Positions 9,546 to 18,964 are shown, counted from the first letter of the stretch. The stretch is 64,000 nt of DNA from Bradyrhizobium archetypum (GCF_013114835.1 NZ_JAAVLW010000008.1:237929-301928), one strand, 5' to 3'. Numbers and translations are program-made. The notes: a model not told the origin generated them from the letters alone.

Positions 9546-12209
9546 TTACAGAGAGCGCTGGATGGTCTCGATGCGATAACACTCGATCACGTCGCCGACA
9601 CGCATGTCGCCGTAATTCTCGAACGCCATGCCGCATTCCTGGCCGGATTGCACTTCCTTCACTTCATCCTTGAAGCGCTTCAGCGTCGAGAGCTTGCCTT
9701 CGTGCACGACGACGTTGTCGCGGATCAGGCGAACGTTGGCGCCGCGCTCCACGGTGCCGTCGGTGACACGGCAGCCGGCCACCTTGCCGACCTTGGAGAT
9801 GTTGAACACCTCCAGGATCTGCGCATTGCCCAGCATGGTTTCGCGCAGCGTCGGCGCGAGCAGGCCGGACATCGCCTTTTTGATGTCGTCAACGAGATCG
9901 TAGATGATGTTGTAGTAGCGAATCTCGATGCCGTTGCGCTTGGCGGCCGCCGCGGCTTCCTTGTTGGCGCGCACCGAGAAGCCGATGATCGCGGCATTGA
10001 AGCCTTCCGCCAGCGTCACGTCGGATTCCGAGATGCCGCCGACGCCTGCATGCAGGATGCGGGCGGCGACTTCTTCGGTACCGAGCTTTTCCAGCGATCC
10101 GAGGATGGCTTCGAGCGAGCCCTGCACGTCGGCCTTCACGATCAGCGGGAATTCCTTGCGGCCTGCCGTCTTGAGCTGCGACATCATCTGCTCGAGCGAG
10201 CCGCGCATGCCGGAAATCGAGGCGGCGGCATTCTCGCGCTTCTGGTGGGCGCGATAGCTCGTGACCTGGCGGGCGCGGGCTTCGTTCTCGACGACCGCGA
10301 GGCGGTCGCCGGCTTCCGGCGGTCCGTTGAAGCCGAGCACTTCGACCGGCACCGACGGTCCGGCCTCGTCAAGGTTGTCGCCCTGGTCGGAGATCAGCGC
10401 GCGGACGCGGCCCATCTCGGCGCCGGCGACGATGATGTCGCCGACCCTGAGCGTGCCGCGCTGCACCAGCACGGTCGCGACCGGACCGCGGCCGCGATCG
10501 AGCTTGGCTTCGATCACGGTACCTTCGGCGGGCCGTTCCGAATTGGTCTTCAGCTCGAGCAGTTCGGCCTGCAGCGCGATCATCTCCAGCAGCTTGTCGA
10601 GATTGGTCTTGTTCTTGGCGGAAACCTCGACGTCGACCACTTCACCGCCGAACGATTCGACCTGGACCTCGTGCTGCAGAAGTTCGGTGCGCACGCGCTC
10701 CGGCTTGGCGTCGGGCTTGTCGATCTTGTTGATCGCAACGATCATCGGAACCTTCGCCGCCTTGGCGTGGTTGATCGCTTCCACCGTCTGCGGCATGACG
10801 CCGTCGTCGGCCGCAACCACCAGGATCACGATATCGGTTACCTTGGCGCCGCGGGCGCGCATCGCGGTGAACGCGGCGTGGCCGGGCGTATCGATGAAGG
10901 TGATCTTCTTGCCGCTTTCCGGCGAGGTCACCTGATAGGCGCCGATATGCTGGGTGATGCCGCCGGCTTCGCCCGACACCACGTTGGCGTGGCGGAGCGC
11001 GTCGAGCAGCGAGGTCTTGCCGTGGTCGACATGGCCCATCACGGTAACGACCGGCGAGCGTGGCTCGGTGTCGGTGGTATCGTCGACGACGTCGAACAGG
11101 CCCTCTTCAACGTCGGAGGCTGCGACGCGCTTGACGGTGTGGCCCAGTTCCTCGGCGATCAGTTGCGCGGTATCGGCGTCGATCACGTCGGTGATCTTGT
11201 GCATCGCACCCTGCTTCATCAGCATGCGGATGACGTCGACCGCGCGCTCCGACATGCGGTTGGCGAGTTCCTGGATCGTGATCGCTTCCGGGATCGTGAC
11301 CTCGCGGATCAGCTTTTCCTTCGGCTCGTTCGAAGTGTGGCCCTTCAGGCGCTGGGTACGGCGGCGGAACGAGGCGATCGAACGCTCGCGAACGTCGTCA
11401 TTGAGCGCCGTGACCACGGTGAGGCGGCCGCGCTCCTTCTGCGGCCCGGGCTTGTGCGTGGTCTTGGGGGCAGCGACGGGACGCATGGCGCCGCCGGGGC
11501 CACGTCGGACCTGGCGCGGACCTTCGTCCTCATCGGAACCGTCGGCGGCAATGCCCGGGGCGCGCGCAACCGGCGCGGTGGCCGGACGGGCTCCAGCCGG
11601 CCGGGCCGCGGCAGGTCGGGCCGCAGCCGCTGTCGCCGTCGCGGGCGCTGGCGTCGCAGTCTTGGTCTCGCCCTCGCCGAACCGCTTCTTGGCCTCGCCT
11701 TCGGCTTTGCGCTTGGCTTCTTCTTCCTGCCGGTGCCGCTCTTCCTCGGCCTTGCGGCGGGCTTCGGCAGCCTCGCGTTCGGCCTTCTCGGCGATTTCAC
11801 GGCTGGCGCGGCGCTTGGCCTCTTCCTCGGCCTGCCGCCGTTCCTCGATCTCGCGCACCTTGGCGTCGGCCAGCGCGCTGGCGCGGGCGGAACGCTCATC
11901 CTCGGTCAGCGTGCGCAGCACGACGCCCGAACCGCTGCGCGGCGCAGCGGCCGGCGTTGCCGCAGGCCGGGAGAGGGGAGCTTTGGCAGCGGGCGCCGCC
12001 TTGGCGGCCGCCTGTTCGGGCGCGTGCGTCTCCGCCGCCGGCGCTTCTCCGCCGACGCGGCGCTTGCCGCGCTTTTCGACCACGACCTGCTTGGTCCGGC
12101 CATGGCTGAAGCTCTGGCGCACGGTGCCCGTCTCGACCCGCGGCTTCAGCGTCAAGGTCTTGGTCGGGACACTCAAAGTCTTGTCGCCAGGCGTTTTAGT
12201 ATCAACCAT
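9546..12209 (-). CDS. infB: Translation initiation factor IF-2
   Basis: An 887-residue GTPase that places fMet-tRNA on the 30S subunit. The N-terminal 270 residues are low-complexity: Ala/Pro-rich segments, and a highly charged region (about 120-200) of Glu/Arg/Lys repeats likely to form a long helix. The GTPase domain has GHVDHGKT (G1), DTPGH (G3) and NKID (G4), followed by beta-barrel domains and the C-terminal initiator-tRNA domain (VGDVIECYRIETIQRSL). The ATG at 12209 is preceded by AGGA. It lies in the usual nusA-ylxR-infB-rbfA order. Confidence 0.98.
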   Translation of the reverse strand: MVDTKTPGDKTLSVPTKTLTLKPRVETGTVRQSFSHGRTKQVVVEKRGKRRVGGEAPAAETHAPEQAAAKAAPAAKAPLSRPAATPAAAPRSGSGVVLRTLTEDERSARASALADAKVREIEERRQAEEEAKRRASREIAEKAEREAAEARRKAEEERHRQEEEAKRKAEGEAKKRFGEGETKTATPAPATATAAAARPAAARPAGARPATAPVARAPGIAADGSDEDEGPRQVRRGPGGAMRPVAAPKTTHKPGPQKERGRLTVVTALNDDVRERSIASFRRRTQRLKGHTSNEPKEKLIREVTIPEAITIQELANRMSERAVDVIRMLMKQGAMHKITDVIDADTAQLIAEELGHTVKRVAASDVEEGLFDVVDDTTDTEPRSPVVTVMGHVDHGKTSLLDALRHANVVSGEAGGITQHIGAYQVTSPESGKKITFIDTPGHAAFTAMRARGAKVTDIVILVVAADDGVMPQTVEAINHAKAAKVPMIVAINKIDKPDAKPERVRTELLQHEVQVESFGGEVVDVEVSAKNKTNLDKLLEMIALQAELLELKTNSERPAEGTVIEAKLDRGRGPVATVLVQRGTLRVGDIIVAGAEMGRVRALISDQGDNLDEAGPSVPVEVLGFNGPPEAGDRLAVVENEARARQVTSYRAHQKRENAAASISGMRGSLEQMMSQLKTAGRKEFPLIVKADVQGSLEAILGSLEKLGTEEVAARILHAGVGGISESDVTLAEGFNAAIIGFSVRANKEAAAAAKRNGIEIRYYNIIYDLVDDIKKAMSGLLAPTLRETMLGNAQILEVFNISKVGKVAGCRVTDGTVERGANVRLIRDNVVVHEGKLSTLKRFKDEVKEVQSGQECGMAFENYGDMRVGDVIECYRIETIQRSL

Positions 12210-12282
12210 TCAGCAGTCCTAATCTCGTTAGCGTTGGGCGCTTGCGCGCCGTCATTGCAGCTATCTTTGGAACCGATCGTCG

Positions 12283-12963
12283 TCAGAATTTCTGGCCGCT
12301 ATCCCCGGTCTTGTCGTCGTCGTCCGTCCGGTATCGAACCAGGATCTGGCAGCGCGACAGGAACGTCTTGCTCGCCGGGCCCGCGAGCAGGGCAGCATGT
12401 ATCACATTTGACCGGCCCAGTGCCAAATCCAATTGTTCCGAGGTTAAAGCGGTAACGATCGGCAAATCCCGCGATTCACCGATATTTCGGCTCCTTTGCC
12501 CTGCGATCGCGCCCAATTTGCGGATTCCGTCGGCCGCGCCGTCGGAAGCGTGGATCAGGGCTTCGGCCCTGCCCTGCTCGAGCAGGCCCTCGACCTTGGC
12601 AAAGCCGGAGATGACCTGACCGGCCTTGGCCGCCATGGCCAGTGCCTCGGTACAGCTTCGTTCCAGCAGTGCCTCGGTATCGGCGGGAAGGGTCGCCGCA
12701 ACCCGGACGTCGCGCTTGAACCCTCGGCTAAATTGGTGACGCCGGACCGCTTCCGCAACGGTCCGGCGCGACGCGCGGACCCATAGTCCGCGGCCGGGCA
12801 GCTTGCGCTTCAAATCGGGAACGACTTCGCCCGACGGGGCGACCACAAAGCGGATCAGTTCATCGATTGGGCGCACCTCGCGGCTGACCGCGCACATCCG
12901 CATGGTCGCGGACTTATCGGTCCGCGGCCCATGATCGAGTTCGGGATCAGCCAAAGCAAGCAT
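12283..12963 (-). CDS. YlxR-type RNA-binding protein with C-terminal L7Ae-like domain
   Basis: 226 residues. Residues about 20-100 are a YlxR (DUF448) domain, marked by MRMCAVSREVRPIDELIRF and LPGRGLWV. Residues about 110-200 look like an L7Ae/L30e domain (ALAMAAKAGQVISGFAKVE ... DGAADGIRKLGAIAG), which binds kinked RNA. Such two-domain forms are common in alphaproteobacteria, whereas many other bacteria encode the domains as separate genes between nusA and infB. The start at 12963 lacks a clear ribosome site and may be a few codons off. Confidence 0.88.
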   Translation of the reverse strand: MLALADPELDHGPRTDKSATMRMCAVSREVRPIDELIRFVVAPSGEVVPDLKRKLPGRGLWVRASRRTVAEAVRRHQFSRGFKRDVRVAATLPADTEALLERSCTEALAMAAKAGQVISGFAKVEGLLEQGRAEALIHASDGAADGIRKLGAIAGQRSRNIGESRDLPIVTALTSEQLDLALGRSNVIHAALLAGPASKTFLSRCQILVRYRTDDDDKTGDSGQKF

Positions 12964-13038
12964 GTGTGTTCGATGGTTCCTGTCATCTGCGCACGGTCAG
13001 CGCGCAGAAAAGATATCCGCCATTGCGTAACACCCGCA

Positions 13039-14649
13039 TTACGCCGTCTGTTCTTCGGTGGCCTGGGCCGCCTCGGTCTGCTTGGCGAGCTCGGCCTCGG
13101 TGATCCAGCCGGCAATGACGCGGGCCTGCATGATCATGCGCTCGGCGTCGTCGCGCGAGATCTCGTTGGCGTCGAGAATGCCGGCGTGCTTGGTCTGCTC
13201 GCCGCCATCCTTGCGCTCGGTCCAGCCGACCAGATCGTCGGTGGCGCAGCCCGCGAGGTCTTCGACGGTCTTGATGTCATTCTCACCGAACTTCACCAGC
13301 ATCTTCGAGGTCACGCCCGGAACCTTCTTCATGGCATCGTCGACGCCGAGTTCCTTGCGCTTGTTTTCCAACTCGGTTTCGAGCTTTTCGAGATATTCCC
13401 TCGCGCGGCTCTGCAGCTCGTTGGCGGTTTCCTCGTCGAAACCTTCGATGCCGGCCAGTTCCTTGACATCGACCAGCGCAAGTTCCTCGACCGACGTGAA
13501 GCCTTCCGACGCCAGCAACTGGCCGACCACCTCGTCGACGTTCAGCGCTTCCATGAAGACCCGCGTCGAATTCTCGAAGTCGGCCTGACGGCGCTCCGAT
13601 TCCTCCTGTTCGGTCAGGATGTCGATATCCCAGCCGGTCAGTTGCGAGGCGAGACGCACGTTCTGGCCGCGCCGGCCGATCGCGAGCGAGAGCTGATTGT
13701 TGGTATCGGGAACGACGACCTCGATCCGCTCGCGGTCCTCGTCGATCACGACCTTGGCGACTTCAGCGGGCGCCAGCGCGTTGACGACGAAGGTCGCAAT
13801 GTCGGGCGACCACGGAATGATGTCGATCTTCTCGCCCTGCAGTTCGTTCACCACCGCCTGCACGCGCGAACCGCGCATGCCGACGCAGGCACCGACCGGA
13901 TCCACCGAGGAATCGCGGGAAATCACGCCGATTTTCGCGCGAGAGCCGGGATCGCGGGCCACTGCCTTGATCTCGACGATGCCGTCATAGATCTCCGGCA
14001 CTTCCTGCGCGAACAGTTTCGCCATGAATTGCGGATGGGTGCGGGAGAGGAAAATCTGCGGCCCGCGGGTTTCGCGCCGGACATCGAAGATGTACGCGCG
14101 GACGCGGTCGCCGTTACGGAATACCTCTCGCGGCAGCATTTCGTCGCGGCGGATGATGGCTTCGCCGCGGCCGAGGTCGACGATCACGCTGCCATATTCG
14201 ACGCGCTTGACGACGCCGTTGACGATGTCGCCGATGCGGTCCTTGAATTCCTGATATTGCCGGTCACGCTCGGCCTCGCGCACCTTCTGCACGATCACCT
14301 GCTTGGCGGATTGCGCGGCGATGCGGCCATATTCCAGCGGCGGCAGCGTGTCGGCGATGGTGTCGCCGACCTGGGCGCCCGGGTTGGCGCGCTGCGCGTC
14401 CGCCAGCGAAATCTGGTTTGCGGAATTCTCGACCTGCTCGACAACGAGCATGTGGCGCGACAGCCGCAGTTCGCCCTTCTTGGCGTCGATCTCGGCATGA
14501 ACGTCGGTCTCGCTGCCGTAACGGGCGCGGGCCGCTTTGGCGATGGCGTCTTCCATCGCAGCAATCACGATCCCGCGGTCGATCGACTTTTCGCGGGCGA
14601 CCGCGTCTGCGATCTGCAGCAGTTCGAGTTTGTTGGCGCTGACGGCCAT
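13039..14649 (-). CDS. nusA: Transcription termination/antitermination factor NusA
   Basis: 536 residues that bind RNA polymerase and nascent RNA to control pausing and termination. Domain order: an N-terminal polymerase-binding domain (residues 1-130), S1 (about 135-200, VNGVVKRVEYGSVIVDLG), two KH domains (about 225-345, with VGACVGMRGSRVQAVVNEL and SLAIGRRGQNVRLASQLTG), and C-terminal helix-hairpin-helix repeats with an acidic tail. The start MAVSANKLELLQIADAV has GGAG eight bases upstream. rimP ends three bases before it. Confidence 0.97.
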   Translation of the reverse strand: MAVSANKLELLQIADAVAREKSIDRGIVIAAMEDAIAKAARARYGSETDVHAEIDAKKGELRLSRHMLVVEQVENSANQISLADAQRANPGAQVGDTIADTLPPLEYGRIAAQSAKQVIVQKVREAERDRQYQEFKDRIGDIVNGVVKRVEYGSVIVDLGRGEAIIRRDEMLPREVFRNGDRVRAYIFDVRRETRGPQIFLSRTHPQFMAKLFAQEVPEIYDGIVEIKAVARDPGSRAKIGVISRDSSVDPVGACVGMRGSRVQAVVNELQGEKIDIIPWSPDIATFVVNALAPAEVAKVVIDEDRERIEVVVPDTNNQLSLAIGRRGQNVRLASQLTGWDIDILTEQEESERRQADFENSTRVFMEALNVDEVVGQLLASEGFTSVEELALVDVKELAGIEGFDEETANELQSRAREYLEKLETELENKRKELGVDDAMKKVPGVTSKMLVKFGENDIKTVEDLAGCATDDLVGWTERKDGGEQTKHAGILDANEISRDDAERMIMQARVIAGWITEAELAKQTEAAQATEEQTA

Positions 14650-14652
14650 GGT

Positions 14653-15423
14653 CTAGTCTCCTTCGGTAGGATCGATCTCGCCTCTGCGCAATCTTTCTGC
14701 GGCAAGGCGGTGTCTCTTGGTGTTGATCGGCAGCGGCTTCTTGCCGGGCTTCGATTTGTTGCTCTTGTTGTCTCTCTTGGCCGGATCGCCCTTCTTCGCG
14801 TGCGGCGGAGGCGGCGGCACCAGCCCGAGGTTCTGCTTCAATTCGCGCTCGGCCTGCTTGCCGCGCCGCATCGATTCCGCAATCAACTCATCCGTCAGAA
14901 CGAGCCGCGCATCGGCGATGTCTTCCATCACCAGAAGCACGTCGGCATCTTCGTCGGCGCGTGCATCGTCCCGGTGGAGCCGTACGGCGTCACCTTCGAC
15001 GCCGGCCAGCGTACCACGAAAACGCTTGCGGCCCTGATGGGCAACGGCCATTTCGATTTTCACGAGATGACCGGCATAGCGCTCGAAATCGGAGCGGCGC
15101 ACCAACGGACGGTCGATGCCGGGCGAGGATATCTCCAGCCGGTAAGCGCGGTCGATCGGATCGGCGACGTCGAGCACCGGCGACAGCGCCCGCGAGATCG
15201 CCTCGCAATCCTCGATATGCATCGATCCATCGGGCCGCTCGGCCATGATCTGAACGGTGCAGCCGGCTTCACCCGATATTCTGATCCGGACCAGCCGATA
15301 GCCCATTCCCTGCAGTACCGGGCCCGCGACCGCCGATACCCGCGCCGCCACGCCCGGCTCGACGACGAGACGGGGCTCGGCGAGCAGGTCGGCATCCACG
15401 GAACCAGCAGTTGGATCGGTCAT
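14653..15423 (-). CDS. rimP: Ribosome maturation factor RimP
   Basis: 256 residues. RimP binds the 30S subunit early in assembly. Conserved parts are CEAISRALSPVLDV and YRLEISSPGIDRPLVR, followed by the SH3-like C-terminal domain. A basic Pro/Lys-rich tail (PPPPPPHAKKGD onward, about 60 residues) extends beyond the usual length. The ATG at 15423 is chosen over an upstream TTG at 15435. It is the first gene of the operon and its leader is structured (see 15496-15573). Confidence 0.95.
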   Translation of the reverse strand: MTDPTAGSVDADLLAEPRLVVEPGVAARVSAVAGPVLQGMGYRLVRIRISGEAGCTVQIMAERPDGSMHIEDCEAISRALSPVLDVADPIDRAYRLEISSPGIDRPLVRRSDFERYAGHLVKIEMAVAHQGRKRFRGTLAGVEGDAVRLHRDDARADEDADVLLVMEDIADARLVLTDELIAESMRRGKQAERELKQNLGLVPPPPPHAKKGDPAKRDNKSNKSKPGKKPLPINTKRHRLAAERLRRGEIDPTEGD

Positions 15424-15495
15424 GTCCAGGGTCAAAAGCGTGTTACTTGCATAGTTTTAAGCCGGGCCCTAACCGGAGGTTCCGGCCGGTTCCCC

Positions 15496-15534
15496 GAACC
15501 ACCCCGCGACGCCCGTTCTGGGCGGGGCGGGTTC
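15496..15534 (-). other. GC-rich stem-loop in the rimP leader
   Basis: An imperfect inverted repeat with arms gaacc...ccccgc and gcggggcgggttc, and an inner cccgttctggg hairpin. It lies between the terminator-like element at 15543-15573 and the rimP start, so it would fold in the leader of the operon mRNA. Confidence 0.45.
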
Positions 15535-15542
15535 AGGTAATA

Positions 15543-15573
15543 AAAAAGAGCGGGTCCCGGGGGGCCCACTCTC
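15543..15573 (-). terminator. Terminator-like hairpin upstream of rimP
   Basis: On the minus strand AGAGTGGG pairs with CCCGCTCT (one G-U), enclosing CCCCCCGGGA, and is followed at once by TTTTTT. It sits 120 bases before the rimP start, in the direction of rimP transcription. No minus-strand gene precedes it. It is therefore either an attenuator in the operon leader or the end of a short RNA. Confidence 0.6.
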
Positions 15574-15728
15574 AATACGCGATCGTATGAGAACGATAAG
15601 TTGCCGCGGATATAGCGGTTTTTCCGTAATCCGACAAGGCCCGCGATCCCGTTAAGTCCGATTTTGCCAAGCTTTGAGCGGCGAGGCAAAGCCTAACCCT
15701 TCATTCATGAACGCTGCCTAGATTTCCC

Positions 15729-15754
15729 GAAAAACCAGCCAATTCGGCTGGTTT
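15729..15754 (-). terminator. Hairpin between the divergent rimP operon and DUF2336 gene
   Basis: Perfect 9-bp stem aaaccagcc / ggctggttt (15732-15740, 15746-15754). On the minus strand it is followed by TTTTC, so it could stop antisense transcripts entering from the DUF2336 gene. On the plus strand it lies just before the 15765 start codon and would fold in that leader. The 341-base gap otherwise shows no gene. Confidence 0.45.
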
Positions 15755-15764
15755 AGGTGGGTTT

Positions 15765-16835
15765 ATGACGATTTCACCATCGCTGATCCCGGAACTCGAC
15801 GACATTGTCAGTCGTGGCGATCCCAAGCGCCGCGCCGATGCCGCGCGCCGCGTCAGCGAGCTTTTTTTGCAGGGGGCCGCGACCTTCCGCCCGGATCATG
15901 TCGATCTGTTCGACGGTGTCCTGACCAGTCTCGTCCCGCATGCCGAACTCGAAGCCCGCGCTGAATTGGCCGAGCGGCTGTCGCTGTTGGCGAACGCGCC
16001 GCGTGGCCTTGTCAATCAGCTCGCCCATGAGGACGAGATCACCATCGCTGGTCCGCTGCTGCGCCGCTCGGCGGTCATCGATGAAAAAATGCTGGTCGAA
16101 ATCGCGTCCGAGAAGGGCCAGGGGCATCTGCTGGCGATGGCGGAGCGGCCAACGCTTTCAACCGATCTCACCGATATAATGGTCGCGCGCGGCGATCGCG
16201 CCGTGCTCAGGCGCGCGGCCGGCAATGCCGGCGCGGCGTTCTCGTCCAGCAGCTATTCGACGCTGATCAAGCGCGCCGGCCAGGACGGCGTGCTGACGAT
16301 CAAGCTTGGCCAGCGCGACGACCTGTCACTTACGCAATTGCAGGAGTTGCTCTCCGGCTCCATCGACGTAATCCGCCGCCGGCTGTTCCAGGTCGTCAAG
16401 CCCGAGCGGCAGGCCGACATCAAGCAGGCGATGACCGCCATCAACGGCCCGTCCGAACGCGAGGAGCGGCGCGACTTTACGTCGGCGCAGCGTACGGTGT
16501 TGAAGCTGCACCGCGAGGGCGCACTCGGCGAGGGCGCGCTGCTCAACTTCGCCCGGGTCTTCAAGTACGAAGAGTCGATCGCCGCGCTGTCGGCGATGAC
16601 CGGCGTCAAGATCGAAACCCTCGACCGTCTGATCAGCGGCGAACGCTACGACCCGATCCTGATCGCCGGCAAGGCTATCGATCTCGAATGGGCGACGGTG
16701 CGCGCGCTGATCCTGCTGCGGCTCGGCCCGAACCGGACGGCATCTCCGGCCGACATCGAAAACGCGCGGGTGAATTACGTGCGCCTGATGCCCTTGACCG
16801 CCCAGCGCGTCGTCGAGTTCTGGAAGACGCGGTAA
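15765..16835 (+). CDS. DUF2336 domain-containing protein
   Basis: 356 residues, helical throughout, starting MTISPSLIPELDDIVSRGD. The pattern of short helical repeats (RADAARRVSELFLQGAATF; AELAERLSLLANAPRGLV) and the C-terminal NYVRLMPLTAQRVVEFWKTR match alphaproteobacterial DUF2336 proteins, thought to be HEAT-like repeat proteins. No catalytic residues are evident and the function is unknown. It is transcribed alone, divergently from the rimP operon. A family-type palindromic repeat follows its stop. Confidence 0.75.
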   Translation: MTISPSLIPELDDIVSRGDPKRRADAARRVSELFLQGAATFRPDHVDLFDGVLTSLVPHAELEARAELAERLSLLANAPRGLVNQLAHEDEITIAGPLLRRSAVIDEKMLVEIASEKGQGHLLAMAERPTLSTDLTDIMVARGDRAVLRRAAGNAGAAFSSSSYSTLIKRAGQDGVLTIKLGQRDDLSLTQLQELLSGSIDVIRRRLFQVVKPERQADIKQAMTAINGPSEREERRDFTSAQRTVLKLHREGALGEGALLNFARVFKYEESIAALSAMTGVKIETLDRLISGERYDPILIAGKAIDLEWATVRALILLRLGPNRTASPADIENARVNYVRLMPLTAQRVVEFWKTR

Positions 16836-16881
16836 TCCGACCCGATGCTTTCTCTTCGTCATCGCTTCGTCAGGCGTGTCA

Positions 16882-16955
16882 GTCGTTCCGGGGCGCGAAG
16901 CGAACCCGGAACATCGAGGTTCCGGGCTTGATGCTTCGCATCGCCCCGGAACGAC
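16882..16955. repeat. Palindromic intergenic repeat (family 2)
   Basis: Perfect 14-bp terminal inverted repeat gtcgttccggggcg (16882-16895) and cgccccggaacgac (16942-16955), with an inner gaacccggaac / gttccgggc pair. It lies between the convergent DUF2336 and trmB genes. Related copies occur at 37482-37606, 40046-40139 and 59922-60004. Confidence 0.85.
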
Positions 16956-16959
16956 GTGC

Positions 16960-17703
16960 TTAACTCACCCGCCGAAACCGCAAATACGTCGCCACGCGCC
17001 CCTCGCGTTCGGCTTTGCGGCCGTAGCGCGTCATGGTGTAGCCTTCCCAGGGCTTGCGCCAATCGTCGGCGCGCTCGGCGGTCCAGACAAAATCGGCGCT
17101 GCGCATCAAATGCGCCAGCGTCCAGGCGCAGTAGTCATCGATGTCGCTGACAAAGCGGAATTCGCCGCCGTCTTTCAGGATGCGCGCCATGGCTTTGACC
17201 GTTGCATCCTGCACGAAGCGGCGCTTCCAGTGCCGCCGCTTCGGCCAGGGGTCGGGATGGATCAGGTCGATCCGCTTAAGCGAACGCGGTGGGGACCAGG
17301 CCAGCAATTCCGCGGCGTCGCCGGCATAGAGTTTGATATTGCCGATGTTGTGCGCCTCGATCTGCGTCAGAATTTTCGCCATTCCGTTGACATAGGGTTC
17401 GCACCCGATGAAGCCGATATTCGGAAAGGCTTGCGCTTCCGCGATCAAATGTTCGCCGCCGCCGAAGCCGATTTCGAGCCTGACATCCTCCGTCTCGCCA
17501 TCGAAGAGATCGGCGAGCCGCGTCGGCGCGGGCGCCCCGATATCGAGCGCCAGATGCGGCAGCAGATTGTCGATCAGGTCGGCCTGATGGATGCGGAGCT
17601 TGTGGCCCTTGCGGCGGCCGAAGAACGAGCCATGCGCATGCGTCGACGCGCCGGTCTCCGGCGGCGCATCGCGGTCGCCGATGTCGCGCGGTACCATCAT
17701 CAT
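16960..17703 (-). CDS. trmB: tRNA (guanine-N7-)-methyltransferase TrmB
   Basis: 247 residues. TrmB methylates G46 of tRNA to m7G using S-adenosylmethionine. The SAM-binding motif LEIGFGGGEHLIAEA is near residue 75-90, and the family signature DLIHPDPWPKRRHWKRRFVQ is near the middle. The first codons are three ATGs in a row; the first (17703) overlaps the stop of the upstream peptidase gene as ATGA. The two are therefore translationally coupled although not functionally linked in an obvious way. Confidence 0.95.
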   Translation of the reverse strand: MMMVPRDIGDRDAPPETGASTHAHGSFFGRRKGHKLRIHQADLIDNLLPHLALDIGAPAPTRLADLFDGETEDVRLEIGFGGGEHLIAEAQAFPNIGFIGCEPYVNGMAKILTQIEAHNIGNIKLYAGDAAELLAWSPPRSLKRIDLIHPDPWPKRRHWKRRFVQDATVKAMARILKDGGEFRFVSDIDDYCAWTLAHLMRSADFVWTAERADDWRKPWEGYTMTRYGRKAEREGRVATYLRFRRVS

Positions 17704-18827
17704 CGCAGCGTCTGGTACAGCCGGTACAACAGCCGCGCCCTCGGCTCGATCGAGGAGATGTACATCTGCTCGTAATGGGTATGCGCGCCCTGGCCGTCGA
17801 CGCCGAGCCCGTCCAGCGTTGCGGTATGCGGCGCGGTGAAGTTGCCATCGGAGCCGCCTCCGGTCGAGGTGTCGATCAGATCGAAACCGATTTCGGCCGC
17901 AAGCGTCCTGGCGTGCTCGTAGAGCGCCGCGCCGGCATTGCTCTTTTCGTAAGGCGGACGATTCAACTCGCCGATCACCTTGACCGTGACGCCTTCGGTG
18001 CGGGATTTCAGACTGAGGATCTTTGCAACCAGCTCTTCGGAATCGGCGATCGTCGGCACGCGCGTGTCGACCTCGGCATAGGCTTCCTCCGCGATCACGT
18101 TCGGCCGCGTGCCGCCTCGCACAACCCCGACATTGACGGTGACGCCGCGCTTGAGGTCGTTCATCGCCTCCAGCGTTTGGATGACATTGCCGAGTTCGCG
18201 GATGGCGCTGCGACCATCCTGGGGCCGCGTGCCGGCATGCGAGGGCACGCCCTTGATGAAGACCTCGAAGCGGCCGACGCCCTTGCGTCCGGTGACGACT
18301 TTGCCGCCGTCGCGTGCCGGTTCGGTAACCAGCACATATTTCGCCTTGCGGCCCTCGCTCTCGATCAGCGCGCGCGACGTCGGGCTGCCGATCTCTTCAT
18401 CGGATACGTAGAGCTGCGTGATGCTGAGCGGCGGCCGCGCGCCGTCGGCGCAAACCTGGCGGAATGCATGATAGGCGAGATAGGCGCCGCCCTTCATGTC
18501 GTAGATGCCGGGACCGAAAGCGCTGTCGCCCGCGATCCGAAATGGCAGCCGTTCGATAAAGCCAAGCGGATGCACCGTGTCCAGATGGCTCAGCACCAGG
18601 ATTCCGGGCGCATCCTGCCCCCACGATGAGCGCGCCACCAGGTGATCGCCGCAGCCGGAATGACCCGCGATCCGCTCGACCGTCGCCGGCAGGCCGCGAT
18701 AGCCCTCGGTGACGAGGTCGGCGAGCTTGTTGACCTGCTCGGGCGATTCGGTCGGGGTCTCGATTTCGACCCAACGGCGAATGCCCTCGAGGATCGGTGT
18801 GGGATCGAAGGGATGGGCTGTCGTCAT
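17700..18827 (-). CDS. M20 family metallopeptidase, carboxypeptidase G2-like
   Basis: 375 residues. Zinc-site motifs of the M20 family are in order: LSHLDTVHP (His, with the catalytic Asp), IYDMKGGAY (bridging Asp), YVSDEEIGSPTS (catalytic Glu-Glu), VTEPARDGG, and a C-terminal GQGAHTHYEQ His. The lid domain begins near GRFEVFIKGVPSHAGTRPQDG. It probably removes a C-terminal residue such as glutamate from an N-acyl or peptide substrate, which cannot be named. It sits between the XRE regulator and trmB, a position that I recall being held by metK in related genomes. Confidence 0.82.
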   Translation of the reverse strand: MTTAHPFDPTPILEGIRRWVEIETPTESPEQVNKLADLVTEGYRGLPATVERIAGHSGCGDHLVARSSWGQDAPGILVLSHLDTVHPLGFIERLPFRIAGDSAFGPGIYDMKGGAYLAYHAFRQVCADGARPPLSITQLYVSDEEIGSPTSRALIESEGRKAKYVLVTEPARDGGKVVTGRKGVGRFEVFIKGVPSHAGTRPQDGRSAIRELGNVIQTLEAMNDLKRGVTVNVGVVRGGTRPNVIAEEAYAEVDTRVPTIADSEELVAKILSLKSRTEGVTVKVIGELNRPPYEKSNAGAALYEHARTLAAEIGFDLIDTSTGGGSDGNFTAPHTATLDGLGVDGQGAHTHYEQMYISSIEPRARLLYRLYQTLR

Positions 18828-18848
18828 GTTTCTATCGTATCCGATACG

Positions 18849-18920
18849 CCGTCATTCCCTGATGTGCAATTGCAGCATCGCGGTCGCTCGGAGAAGCGCA
18901 ATGGTGCGCCAGGAATAATG
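18849..18920. repeat. Possible decayed copy of palindromic repeat family 2
   Basis: Contains gtcattccctgatgtgcaattgc and a later ggtgcgccaggaat, which echo the ends and centre of the repeat at 37482-37606. The arms no longer pair well. Confidence 0.3.
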
Positions 18921-18964
18921 GCATATTCCAGAATACGAAATTCTCAAACCCAGACGGATGAAAA

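Noticed and set aside
9393..12455. A 1020-codon plus-strand frame opposite infB
   Set aside because: It is the mirror of the strongly supported infB gene in GC-rich DNA. Its composition (long His/Asp/Arg/Gly runs) has no domain pattern.
12931..15540. An 869-codon plus-strand frame opposite nusA and rimP
   Set aside because: Shadow of two well-supported genes and no recognisable protein sequence.
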